Shown in pieces: positions 1 through 7,543 of a stretch of 64,000 nt of DNA. Source of the stretch: Bacillus sp. X1(2014). Its GTDB lineage: Bacteria; Bacillota; Bacilli; Bacillales_B; DSM-18226. Under the pieces are notes generated by a model that saw only the letters and a list, made by a program, of their open reading frames with translations, did no database searches and was not told where the DNA came from. The position numbers and the translations under genes were made by a program. The stretch lies in NCBI RefSeq assembly GCF_007678255.1, contig NZ_VEED01000003.1:62001-126000 (forward strand), read 5' to 3'. Positions within the stretch are counted from its first letter, which is position 1, and each line of letters starts with the position of its first letter.

Positions 1-296
1 TCAAATTGAATTCCAGTTTTGTTATGCTGTAAGTCAATATGAGGGATATTTTTTTCTAATAGAGTCAGCGTCCAAACTCCTAGACAGATTCCTACAAAAA
101 GGGATGCAAATCCACCGTATTTCAATGCCTCTGGGATTAAACCTATCGTAGAAGCTGCCATCATAATACCAGCACTAAAAGCTAATAAAACATCCTTCCA
201 ACGATGTGTAATAGAATGTTGAATAAATAGAATGATTAGTGCACCTGCTCCTGTAGATAGCGCCGAAAGTACACTGCCAAAAATAACCTCAGTCAT
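1..296 (-). CDS. ZIP family metal transporter, N-terminal part (cut by window edge)
   Basis: The minus-strand reading frame opens at ATG 296 behind a GGAAGG ribosome site and runs off the window. The visible 98 residues begin MTEVIFGSVLSALSTGAGAL and contain the FSAGIMMAAS and GLIPEAL segments typical of GufA/ZupT-type ZIP transporters, which move divalent metals such as zinc across the cytoplasmic membrane. Two to three hydrophobic helices are visible. It is divergent from fixA. The remainder lies outside the window, so substrate and completeness cannot be judged. Confidence 0.8.
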   Translation of the reverse strand, partial: MTEVIFGSVLSALSTGAGALIILFIQHSITHRWKDVLLAFSAGIMMAASTIGLIPEALKYGGFASLFVGICLGVWTLTLLEKNIPHIDLQHNKTGIQF

Positions 297-703
297 CACA
301 TAATTCCTTCCTTATCCAATAATCCTAATCCAGACATCTACAAAATTAGACATGACCTGTGATTTTTATCATTGTTTATATCTAAATATTTCATATAGTT
401 ATATTAGTACTATTTATCAAATATTTACATCACGATTAACTACATATCTTACCACAACTTGTCATAACTTCAAATTGTTAATACTTTTAATTCTACCTCT
501 TAGAAACGGCATAAAGATTTGTTTGAAGTCTTTTAATCATCACTAGTTTAAGTAAAATTCAGTAAGAAAATAAGAAATCTATCATTGTTTGGTACTATGC
601 TTCTGTTGCGATACATATATCGTTAATAAAAGCATTTTTCAACCATAAGGGAGCAAACGCTTTCACTAAATCTAGAGATCATATGGAGGAGGGAAATTCC
701 TAC
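297..703. other. Intergenic region between ZIP transporter and fixA
   Basis: AT-rich, no convincing gene; a 64-codon frame at 352-546 has no ribosome site and unnatural composition. It holds the cre box at 652-665 and a near-palindrome around 610-623 (arms cgata and tatcg). No good sigma-A promoter hexamer pair was recognised by eye. Confidence 0.5.
652..665 (-). promoter_or_regulatory. cre box (CcpA site) upstream of fixABCX
   Basis: On the minus strand the 14 bases read TGAAAGCGTTTGCT, matching the consensus TGWAARCGYTWNCW at every position. It ends 38 bases before the fixA start codon, between any promoter and the gene, a position where CcpA typically blocks transcription. This predicts glucose repression of the fix operon. 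Confidence 0.75.
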
Positions 704-1528
704 ATGCATATTGTCGTATGTGTCAAACAAGTACCCGATACAAAAATTATTAAAATCAACCCAAAAACGAACACACTCGACCGCCGCAGTGCACCTGCCA
801 TCTTGAACCCTTACGATGCCCACGCTGTTCAGGAGGCGGTAACAATCAGGGAAAGAACTGGGGGTACCATTTCCGTTTTATCAATGGGTCCGCCGCAAGC
901 GACTGATATCATTAAAAAGAGTGTAGAAATAGGTGCAGATAAAGGATATCTAATTTCAGACCGTGCCTTTGCAGGAGCAGATACTCTGGCAACTAGTTAC
1001 GCTCTTTCGAAAGCATTAGAAAAAATCAATAAAGAACACCCGGTAGATATGATTATTTGTGGAAAGCATGCAATTGATGGTGATACAGGACAAGTTGGGC
1101 CTGGAATCGCAAGAAGAATGGATATCCCGCCAATAACCAATGTAATTGAAGTGACAGAAGTCAATCAGAAAGAAAAGACAGTACTGATAAAACGAAAATT
1201 AACAAACGGCTATGAATTGATTCAATCGGAACTACCTTGCTTATTAACCGTTGAAAAAGAAATTAATGAGATTGAGTATTCACCAATGCCCAATATGGTT
1301 CAAGCAGCAAGGTATGAACCCATTATTTGGGCAGTAAGTGACTTTGAAAATGTTGAACGCTCGCAGCTCGGACTAAAAGGTTCACCAACAATTGTGGGGA
1401 AAATGTTTACGCCGCCTCGTCCTGAAGGTGGTAAAAGACTAGAAGGTGCTGCAGATGAGCAGGTCAAGCAGCTTATGGACCTTTTGATGGAGAAGAAGGA
1501 ACTATTAACAATCCAGACATCTAATTAA
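704..1528 (+). CDS. fixA: Electron transfer flavoprotein beta subunit, FixA type
   Basis: 274 residues, first gene of a four-gene operon. It starts MHIVVCVKQVPDT, the usual beginning of EtfB/FixA proteins. ATG 704 is preferred over ATG 683 because GGAGGAGGG at 685-693 is then correctly spaced. In the FixABCX complex, FixA and FixB form the flavoprotein heterodimer that bifurcates NADH electrons: one to quinone through FixC, one to ferredoxin or flavodoxin at lower potential. Assignment to FixA rather than the fatty-acid EtfB rests on the following fixC and fixX genes. A cre box lies just upstream. Confidence 0.92.
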   Translation: MHIVVCVKQVPDTKIIKINPKTNTLDRRSAPAILNPYDAHAVQEAVTIRERTGGTISVLSMGPPQATDIIKKSVEIGADKGYLISDRAFAGADTLATSYALSKALEKINKEHPVDMIICGKHAIDGDTGQVGPGIARRMDIPPITNVIEVTEVNQKEKTVLIKRKLTNGYELIQSELPCLLTVEKEINEIEYSPMPNMVQAARYEPIIWAVSDFENVERSQLGLKGSPTIVGKMFTPPRPEGGKRLEGAADEQVKQLMDLLMEKKELLTIQTSN

Positions 1529-1563
1529 TATAGAACAATCTTTTGTCAAGGGGGGAATTTAAC

Positions 1564-2595
1564 ATGAATCTAGACGATTTTCGGGGAGTCTGGGTATTTA
1601 TTGAACAAAATGATGGGAAGGTCGAAGGTGTTTCTCTAGAATTACTTGGTGCCGGAAGAAAGTTAGCGGATAAATTACAAGTTCCATTAGCTGGCTTTTT
1701 ACTTGGTCATGAAATAAAACCATTAGGGAATAAAATTATTTCTTATGGTGCAGATATTGTGTATATGGTTGATCATCCTGTTTTAAAGAATTATCGTACA
1801 GAATCATATATGAAGGGCGTAATGCTCCTTGCTGAAACATACAAACCAGAGATAATCCTTTACGGTGCAACACCCAACGGGAAAGATTTAGCAAGTGCCG
1901 TAGCTACAGATTTAAATACAGGTTTAACGGCAGATACAACCATGCTAGACGTGGATATTGCTAATAGATTGCTAGAAGCAAGCAGACCTGCCTTTGGCGG
2001 TAATATTATGGCAACTATCCTTTGTAAAAAACATCGACCGCAAATGGCAACGGTGAGACCAAAGGTAATGAAGGCATTAGAACCAGATTCAGGGAGAACA
2101 GGCAAAATCATTGAGGAAAAAATATCACTTCAAGAAGAAGATATGCGTACAAAGGTATTACAAATTGTGAATGACGTAACAAATAAAGTCAATTTAGCTG
2201 ATGCCCATGTCATCGTCTGTGGAGGAAAAGGAATGGGGGATTTGCAAAACTTCCAGCTTCTGTATGAATTTGCAGAAACAATTGGAGCAACCGTTGGTGG
2301 TACACGTGATGTTGTTGAAGCTGGCTGGCTGCCACATCACCTTCAAATTGGTCAAACAGGTGAAACAGTTACTCCAAAAATTTATTTTGCCGTTGCCTTA
2401 TCTGGAGCCATTCAGCACGTTGTTGGTATGAAAAATTCTGATTTAATTATCGCGATTAACAAAGATCCAAATGCGCCAATTTTTGATGTTGCGACATATG
2501 GAATCGTTGGAGATGCCTTGGAAATCCTTCCAAGATTAATCGAACAATTTAAGCAACTTAGATCTGTAAAGGGCGGTGAAATGAGTTATGTCTGA
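1564..2595 (+). CDS. fixB: Electron transfer flavoprotein alpha subunit, FixB type
   Basis: 343 residues, 35 bases after fixA. ATG 1564 follows a strong AAGGGGGG site; an in-frame TTG at 1543 is less likely. The C-terminal FAD-binding half carries the family pattern SGAIQHVVGMKNSDLIIAIN followed by DPNAPIF and YGIVGD (last ~75 residues). It partners FixA in the bifurcating flavoprotein. The 3' end overlaps fixC by 8 bases, so translation of the two is probably coupled. Length is normal for the family. Confidence 0.92.
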   Translation: MNLDDFRGVWVFIEQNDGKVEGVSLELLGAGRKLADKLQVPLAGFLLGHEIKPLGNKIISYGADIVYMVDHPVLKNYRTESYMKGVMLLAETYKPEIILYGATPNGKDLASAVATDLNTGLTADTTMLDVDIANRLLEASRPAFGGNIMATILCKKHRPQMATVRPKVMKALEPDSGRTGKIIEEKISLQEEDMRTKVLQIVNDVTNKVNLADAHVIVCGGKGMGDLQNFQLLYEFAETIGATVGGTRDVVEAGWLPHHLQIGQTGETVTPKIYFAVALSGAIQHVVGMKNSDLIIAINKDPNAPIFDVATYGIVGDALEILPRLIEQFKQLRSVKGGEMSYV

Positions 2596-3883
2596 AAAAT
2601 TTGATGTGATTGTCGTTGGTGCTGGCCCAGCAGGTACTTCATGTGCCCTTACCTGTGCAAAAAGTGGACTAAACGTTTTACTAATTGAAAGAGGGGAATA
2701 CCCAGGGGCTAAAAACGTAATGGGCGGGGTATTGTACCGTAAGCAAATGGAAGAATTAGTTCCTGAATTTTGGAAGGAAGCACCTCTGGAACGACCAGTG
2801 ATTGAACAACGTTTTTGGATGATGGATAAAGAATCTGTTGTTCAATTTGGTTATAAAGGTCTCGAATGGGGTGTAGAACCATATAATAATTTTACAGTCT
2901 TACGCGCACAGTTTGACCAATGGTTTGCCAAAAAGGCAGTTGATGCTGGTGCACTCCTTATAAATGAAACAGTTGTAACTGAATGTATTGTTGAAAACGG
3001 TAAAGTCGTTGGAGTTCGTACCGATCGTCCAAATGGTGATGTATATGCGGATGTCGTCGTGCTTGCAGATGGGGTTAACTCGCTCCTTTCAAAACAGTTG
3101 GGCTTCCATAAAGAATTTAGACCAGATGAAGTTGCTTTAACCGTAATGGAAGTGATTAATTTACCAAAAGAAAAAATAAATGACCGATTTAATTTGGAAG
3201 ATAATCAAGGGTGTACGATTGAAATTTTTGGTGATTCAACAAAAGGCAACCTCGGTACAGCGTTTGTGTACACCAATAAAGAAAGCTTAAATATTGGGGT
3301 GGGAACAACACTATCGAGTATGATTAAAGCGAAAATAAAGCCATATGAGCTCCTAGACTACTTAAAAACTCACCCTATGGTAAAACCAATCCTGGCAGGG
3401 GGAGAATCCGCCGAATATCTTGCCCATCTCATACCAGAAGGGGGCTACCGTTCGGTTCCTAAAGTGGCTGGAAATGGAGTTATTGTCGTTGGAGATGCAG
3501 CACAGCTAGTCAATGCGATTCATCGTGAAGGTTCGAACATGGCGATGGCATCTGGAAAAATGGCTGCAGAAGCTGTTGTCCAGGCACATAGTCGTGGGGA
3601 TTTTAGTGAATCAAGCTTAAATAGCTATCGTGATGCACTAAATAGTAGTTTCATAATGAAAGATTTAGAGAAATATAAGGATGCTGCACATATCTTTGAG
3701 AAGTATCCGCAATATTTTAATGAATATGTTCCAATGATGAATAAAGCCATGAGCAAATTCTTTACGGTCGATGGAACACCGAAGCGGGAAAAACAAAAAC
3801 AAATCATGAAGAGTGTGACCTCAGAACGTGGAACCATCCGTGTGATACAAGATATTTATCGTGCTTGGAAGGCGGTGAAATAA
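2588..3883 (+). CDS. fixC: FAD-dependent ETF-quinone oxidoreductase FixC
   Basis: 431 residues. The N-terminal Rossmann FAD motif GAGPAG is at residues 11-16, and the second FAD motif GDAAQLVNAIHREGSNMAM begins near residue 303. This matches FixC, the flavoprotein dehydrogenase related to the N-terminal part of ETF:ubiquinone oxidoreductase, which passes electrons to the membrane quinone pool. The start overlaps the end of fixB and the stop overlaps the fixX start by one base, indicating a tightly coupled operon. Confidence 0.93.
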   Translation: MSEKFDVIVVGAGPAGTSCALTCAKSGLNVLLIERGEYPGAKNVMGGVLYRKQMEELVPEFWKEAPLERPVIEQRFWMMDKESVVQFGYKGLEWGVEPYNNFTVLRAQFDQWFAKKAVDAGALLINETVVTECIVENGKVVGVRTDRPNGDVYADVVVLADGVNSLLSKQLGFHKEFRPDEVALTVMEVINLPKEKINDRFNLEDNQGCTIEIFGDSTKGNLGTAFVYTNKESLNIGVGTTLSSMIKAKIKPYELLDYLKTHPMVKPILAGGESAEYLAHLIPEGGYRSVPKVAGNGVIVVGDAAQLVNAIHREGSNMAMASGKMAAEAVVQAHSRGDFSESSLNSYRDALNSSFIMKDLEKYKDAAHIFEKYPQYFNEYVPMMNKAMSKFFTVDGTPKREKQKQIMKSVTSERGTIRVIQDIYRAWKAVK

Positions 3884-4167
3884 TGTCAACGAAAAATATC
3901 GAGGAAAAACAGTATCTCCTCCGTTTTAAATGTGATACAAAATCTCATTTGACCGTACTGGATCATGACGTCTGCATGACAAAATGTCCCGATAAGATTT
4001 GTACAGTATTTTGCCCTGCTGAGGTTTATAAGTGGGAAGGAACACGAATGCAGGTAGGCTATGAGGGCTGTCATGAATGCGGAAGCTGCCGGATTGGCTG
4101 TCCGTATCAAAATATTAAATGGGAATACCCTAAAGGCGGACATGGAATTGTATTTAGGTTAGCCTAA
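3883..4167 (+). CDS. fixX: Ferredoxin-like iron-sulfur protein FixX
   Basis: 94 residues. Eight cysteines (C31, C35, C40, C44, C63, C66, C69, C73) include the CHECGSCRIGCP cluster that binds a 4Fe-4S centre; the CPAEVYKW stretch is typical of FixX. It acts with FixC as the iron-sulfur partner in electron transfer to quinone. ATG 3883 overlaps the fixC stop in a TAATG arrangement; an upstream in-frame TTG at 3865 was rejected. Last gene of the operon, followed by a strong terminator. Confidence 0.92.
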   Translation: MSTKNIEEKQYLLRFKCDTKSHLTVLDHDVCMTKCPDKICTVFCPAEVYKWEGTRMQVGYEGCHECGSCRIGCPYQNIKWEYPKGGHGIVFRLA

Positions 4168-4182
4168 GTTTCAAATTAAAAA

Positions 4183-4214
4183 GTGCTGTCTGCAATTGCA
4201 GACAGCACCTTTTT
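4183..4214 (+). terminator. Rho-independent terminator of fixABCX
   Basis: A perfect 26-base palindrome (arms GTGCTGTCTGCAA / TTGCAGACAGCAC, 4183-4208) is followed by a run of T residues. Confidence 0.9.
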
Positions 4215-4302
4215 TATGTAGATTTTTAATTTTAACTATATGTGGGTTATTTCACAAATGAGAGTAAAAAGAAGGTGAAGCAGAAGGTAATATTTTTAGG
4301 GG

Positions 4303-4650
4303 TTAGCTTATTTTCTCTAGAAGCGTTGCTGAAGAAAGTCGATCGTTTTTGCCGGCTGAAACGAGAGACGATGCAAATGCGTTTGCATGATCAATTAACT
4401 CCATATTCGTAGAACAATAATATGGCTTTTTCCAATTGAAGTCTCCTTCACAATCAGCAGGGTATATACTTACTTTCCAATGAAAATATATTTTTGTTTG
4501 TGGGAGTTGAACCCCTTCTACGGCAATCAGCCAATGGGTTGAAGGTGAGTTCGCATTGTTTGCACTGGATTCCTGTAAGGCAATTTGGTCATTTACACCA
4601 ATGGGGATTAGTGCCTTTTGATAAAAATCGTGATAATTTGGGGTTTTCAT
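4303..4650 (-). CDS. Hypothetical protein
   Basis: 115 residues, not recognised. The start at 4650 (MKTPNYHDFYQKALIP) is chosen because a GGGAGGG site precedes it closely; an upstream frame extension to 4695 has no site. The protein is soluble, rich in Asn/Ser/Ala and aromatic residues, with no signal peptide or membrane helix and only two cysteines. It is a lone gene on the minus strand between fixX and a divergent hemerythrin gene. No function is proposed. Confidence 0.6.
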   Translation of the reverse strand: MKTPNYHDFYQKALIPIGVNDQIALQESSANNANSPSTHWLIAVEGVQLPQTKIYFHWKVSIYPADCEGDFNWKKPYYCSTNMELIDHANAFASSLVSAGKNDRLSSATLLEKIS

Positions 4651-4797
4651 ATCTTTTCCCTCCCTTTTATGGTCTACCTCTATTATATGAAACAATTAAT
4701 CTTTTTTTGTGTGATAAATGTTAAAATTTTAAAAAAAATTGGCAAGTTTTCATTAAACTGACAAAATTTCTTTCATTCATTCACAATTTTGTATAAA

Positions 4798-4847
4798 TGT
4801 GAGCAAAGTCACTACATTAACTACTGGTTGATTTTATACTTGTACCA
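4798..4847 (+). promoter_or_regulatory. Class II Fnr-dependent promoter of the hemerythrin gene
   Basis: TGTGA-GCAAAG-TCACT at 4798-4813 matches the Bacillus Fnr consensus TGTGA-N6-TCACT/A exactly. A -10 hexamer TATACT lies at 4835-4840, giving a predicted start near 4847. The Fnr site centre (between 4805 and 4806) is then at -41.5, the position for activation at class II promoters. The site replaces a canonical -35 element. Confidence 0.75.
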
Positions 4848-4872
4848 ATAAAAGTGATAGAGGTGATTGTTG

Positions 4873-5394
4873 ATGAGTGGCTGTATGAGTGGGTTTGGAG
4901 GCATGCCCCAAGCTGAACTAAGTAAAGGACTTAAGCAATTAAAAGGTGAACACTCACCGTTATTAAAGCAACTAGATGACATGTACGAGTTAACACAAAA
5001 AATTGACCAAGAAATAGATATCGAGACTAATTTCTCAGCATTAATTACAAGTGTAAAAGAATTTAAGGCGGCATTAGACCCCCATTCTGAAAGAGAAGAA
5101 GGTGTTCTTTTTCCGATGATGGGTGTTTATATCGGTACAACTTCAGGACCTATTGCTGTAATGGAGTATGAGCATGACCAAGCTAAATCCAAAATTGGAG
5201 AATTTCTTAGGAATGCAGAAAATAAACCGAGGTCTATTGAGGAAAAGAAAAAAGCAGCACAACTAGTTCAAAGTGCTTACTTTATCTTAACAGAGCATTT
5301 CTCCAAAGAGGAAAATGTTTTATTCCCAATGGCGGAAAGAATGCTTACCGACGAGCAAAAGGAAGAATTATATCAAAAAATCCAGGAAATATAA
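4873..5394 (+). CDS. Hemerythrin HHE cation-binding domain protein
   Basis: 173 residues, forming a four-helix hemerythrin-like bundle. Likely di-iron ligands are visible: H27 (GEHSPLL), H71 and E75 (HSEREEGVLF), H101 (EYEHDQ), H142 and E146 (HFSKEENVLF). Such proteins bind oxygen or nitric oxide, or repair iron-sulfur clusters (YtfE/ScdA-like); which applies here cannot be told. ATG 4873 is chosen for its spacing from AGGTGA; TTG codons at 4867 and 4870 are too close. The predicted Fnr promoter implies expression under oxygen limitation. Confidence 0.85.
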   Translation: MSGCMSGFGGMPQAELSKGLKQLKGEHSPLLKQLDDMYELTQKIDQEIDIETNFSALITSVKEFKAALDPHSEREEGVLFPMMGVYIGTTSGPIAVMEYEHDQAKSKIGEFLRNAENKPRSIEEKKKAAQLVQSAYFILTEHFSKEENVLFPMAERMLTDEQKEELYQKIQEI

Positions 5395-5425
5395 AAGGAT
5401 GGGCTCCTGTGCCCATCCTTTTATA
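5393..5425. terminator. Bidirectional terminator between hemerythrin gene and MFS gene
   Basis: Twelve-base arms AAAAGGATGGGC (5393-5404) and GCCCATCCTTTT (5411-5422) with flanking A/T tracts. It overlaps the ends of both convergent genes. Confidence 0.85.
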
Positions 5426-6662
5426 TTTCCTGCTTATTCCATTCCGTGATCTTTTTATCGGTTGGAAGAAGGAAAGCTATTATACCTAGTAATGGCAGTA
5501 CTCCGAGCAACCTTATCATTGATTGCATCCCAATCCAGTCTGCAATATAACCAAGGCCCACAGAACCAATTGCCCCCATTCCAAATGCAAGGCCAACTGT
5601 TAATCCTGACATCGTCCCAATTTTACCTGGGACTAATTCCTGAGCGTATACTACCGTAACTGAGAAACTAGTCATTAAGATAAATCCAGTGATAATCAGG
5701 AATATAAACGCCAGAGTCGGCGGTGCATACGGAATCAAAATAGAAAAAGGAACGGTCGTTAACATTGAGATAGAAATGATGGTTTTTTTTCCAAAACGAT
5801 CTGAAAGAGGCCCTCCAAAAAAAGTACCGACTGCGCCCGAAACTAAAAAAGCGAAGAGGAAGAGCTGAGACTGTTTAATCGTCAAGGAATATTCCTTGAT
5901 TGCATAAAAAGTATAAAAATTTGTAATTCCAGAAGTATACCAAGTCCTTGCAAAAATTAATAACAGAATCAAAAGTAATGTAGTTTTTACCTCTTTCGTT
6001 AACCCTTTATTTGTTCCTGCACTAGATTGCTTTTTCTTTAATACATTTGGAGAAACTATTAATCTCTGATGGTACCAATTAGCAATATAGACCAATAAGA
6101 TTACCGCAAGTGCAGCTACAACCGTAAACCATGAAGCTCCGATTTGCCCAAGAGGAACTAATATTAACGCTGTAATTAAAGGGGCTAATGCCTGCCCTGT
6201 GTTACCGCCGACCTGATATATTGATTGAGCCAATCCACGGCGATTTCCTGCTGCCATATAGGCAACCCTAGAACCCTCTGGATGAAATACCGCTGACCCA
6301 AGACCAATGAACAGAACTGACAGTACGATCAATCCGAAGCTTGAAGCAAATCCTAATCCAAGAATACCGACTAAAGTGAAAGTGAGCCCAACCGGGAGTG
6401 CGTAGGGCATTGGTTTTTTGTCGGTAATAAACCCGACAATAGGCTGCATAACGGATGAAACCATATTTAAGGAAAAAGCAATTATCCCAAGTTGGGTAAA
6501 ACTCAGTCCCATTGATTTTTCCAAGATAGGAAACATCGCGGGGACGACAGCTTGAATGGCATCATTTAATAAATGACACAATCCAATAATAAATAAAATT
6601 TTGTACATGGTTGCTTCAGAAGTATTGGATTTCTGTGAGGGTAAAACTGCTGGTTGACTCAT
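5421..6662 (-). CDS. MFS exporter of the fosmidomycin-resistance (Fsr) family
   Basis: 413 residues with about 12 membrane helices. The HLLNDAIQAVVPAMFPILEKSMG opening region, FHPEGSRVAYMAAGNRRGLAQSIYQVGGN in the middle and a paralogous second half (GGPLSDRFGKK) are typical of Fsr-type drug:proton antiporters. Start 6662 is chosen because GAAGGG is 6 bases away; ATG 6668 touches the site. It is divergent from mhqR and shares a 345-base regulatory gap with it. Substrate is unknown. Confidence 0.85.
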   Translation of the reverse strand: MSQPAVLPSQKSNTSEATMYKILFIIGLCHLLNDAIQAVVPAMFPILEKSMGLSFTQLGIIAFSLNMVSSVMQPIVGFITDKKPMPYALPVGLTFTLVGILGLGFASSFGLIVLSVLFIGLGSAVFHPEGSRVAYMAAGNRRGLAQSIYQVGGNTGQALAPLITALILVPLGQIGASWFTVVAALAVILLVYIANWYHQRLIVSPNVLKKKQSSAGTNKGLTKEVKTTLLLILLLIFARTWYTSGITNFYTFYAIKEYSLTIKQSQLFLFAFLVSGAVGTFFGGPLSDRFGKKTIISISMLTTVPFSILIPYAPPTLAFIFLIITGFILMTSFSVTVVYAQELVPGKIGTMSGLTVGLAFGMGAIGSVGLGYIADWIGMQSMIRLLGVLPLLGIIAFLLPTDKKITEWNKQEI

Positions 6663-6686
6663 AAACATCCCTTCTTTATTTAAGTA

Positions 6687-6706
6687 GTTAGTAACTATTT
6701 GCTAAC
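6687..6706 (-). promoter_or_regulatory. Candidate operator upstream of the MFS exporter
   Basis: Inverted repeat GTTAG-N10-CTAAC, with an inner near-palindrome around 6685-6697. On the minus strand a weak -10 (TAAGAT, 6710-6715) would place the start of transcription inside it. By eye only; the regulator is unknown. Confidence 0.3.
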
Positions 6707-6792
6707 CTTATCTTACTATTGAATGAAGGAAATAAGAAATATTTATTCTTTATTCAATAATAAACATTCTTACCTCTTCCTTGTTGGGTAAA

Positions 6793-6821
6793 TTGACAAA
6801 TCATCAAAAATTTTTTATAAT
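6793..6821 (+). promoter_or_regulatory. Sigma-A promoter of mhqR
   Basis: Perfect consensus hexamers TTGACA (6793-6798) and TATAAT (6816-6821) separated by 17 bases. The -10 hexamer is overlapped by the operator at 6815-6846. The predicted start near 6828 gives a leader of about 180 bases before mhqR. Confidence 0.8.
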
Positions 6822-6846
6822 AATCTTGAAATCAAGATAATTATAA
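6815..6846. promoter_or_regulatory. Candidate MhqR operator (long inverted repeat)
   Basis: Arms TTATAATAATCTTGA and TCAAGATAATTATAA pair with one mismatch around a central AA. The core ATCTTGA-AA-TCAAGAT resembles the published B. subtilis MhqR box (core ATCTCGAATTCGAGAT, recalled). It covers the -10 and start site of the promoter, so binding would repress. Autoregulation by MhqR is the inference. Confidence 0.6.
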
Positions 6847-6886
6847 GATCCATCTCTTATATAAATAAAATTATTTTATTATATAG

Positions 6887-6983
6887 GCTGTGTTATTTTT
6901 GGTACTCTGTTGACCTTCGTTCCAGGCACGCCCGCTAACCGCTCGTGCCTGGAACGGAAATCAACAGACAAGTTTAACACAGA
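6887..6983. repeat. Nested inverted-repeat element (MITE/REP-like) in the mhqR leader
   Basis: Three nested arm pairs are visible: CTGTGTTA (6888-6895) with TAACACAG (6975-6982); TCTGTTGA (6906-6913) with TCAACAGA (6961-6968); CGTTCCAGGCACG (6918-6930) with CGTGCCTGGAACG (6944-6956). The unit resembles a family of extragenic repeats widespread in Bacillus chromosomes, here in a short form. No open reading frame is present. Confidence 0.75.
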
Positions 6984-7007
6984 CAATAATTAAAGGATGA
7001 GTTTTTT

Positions 7008-7448
7008 ATGGAAAATAATTCAACTGCCAATTCATTGAAGCTTTTTATTGTCCTTTCAAGAGCATATAAAGCTATAAACGAACATGTAAATAAAGTAATC
7101 CAGGCTAACGGGTTAAACCCTACCGAATTTGCCGTTCTGGAACTTCTGTATCATAAGGGTGACCAGCCGATGCAGCAAATTGGCGGAAAGATCTTGCTGG
7201 CAAGTGGGAGTATTACTTACGTGGTCGACAAACTTGAACAAAAAGGGATGTTAAGAAGAATTGCCTGTCCGAAAGATCGCCGTGTCACTTATGCACAAAT
7301 CACAGAAGATGGGAAAAAATTTATTCAGGATATTTTCCCTGAACATGCAGAACAAATCAATAATCTCATGTCAGCGCTTAGTGAACCTGAAAAACTAGAG
7401 GCGATTGAATTGTTAAAAAAACTGGGATTACCTGCTGGTAAATTCTAA
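7008..7448 (+). CDS. mhqR: MarR-family transcriptional repressor MhqR
   Basis: 146 residues with a winged helix-turn-helix. The sequence LNPTEFAVLELLYHKGDQPMQQIGGKILLASGSITYVVDKLEQKGMLRR closely resembles B. subtilis MhqR (YkvE), which represses azoreductase and dioxygenase genes and is released by quinones and catechols. The DRRVTYAQITEDG wing is the MarR signature. Position just before clpE-ykvI matches the B. subtilis neighbourhood, although motAB is missing. The promoter carries a candidate self-operator. An azoreductase gene lies 10 kb downstream, but no matching operator was found there. Confidence 0.82.
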   Translation: MENNSTANSLKLFIVLSRAYKAINEHVNKVIQANGLNPTEFAVLELLYHKGDQPMQQIGGKILLASGSITYVVDKLEQKGMLRRIACPKDRRVTYAQITEDGKKFIQDIFPEHAEQINNLMSALSEPEKLEAIELLKKLGLPAGKF

Positions 7449-7475
7449 TACGGCCATTTTGGCCGTATTTTTTTG
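7448..7475 (+). terminator. Terminator of mhqR
   Basis: Arms ATACGGCC (7448-7455) and GGCCGTAT (7461-7468) followed by seven T residues; it begins in the stop codon. Confidence 0.85.
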
Positions 7476-7543
7476 TTTTCAGGAATGTTAGTCGATAGTA
7501 TATAATATAATAGGTTGGAATATTTTACAAAGGGGTTGTTTCA

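Noticed and set aside
352..546. 64-codon open frame upstream of fixA
   Set aside because: No ribosome site, Tyr/Ile/Thr/His-rich composition of random AT-rich DNA, no neighbours in the same unit.
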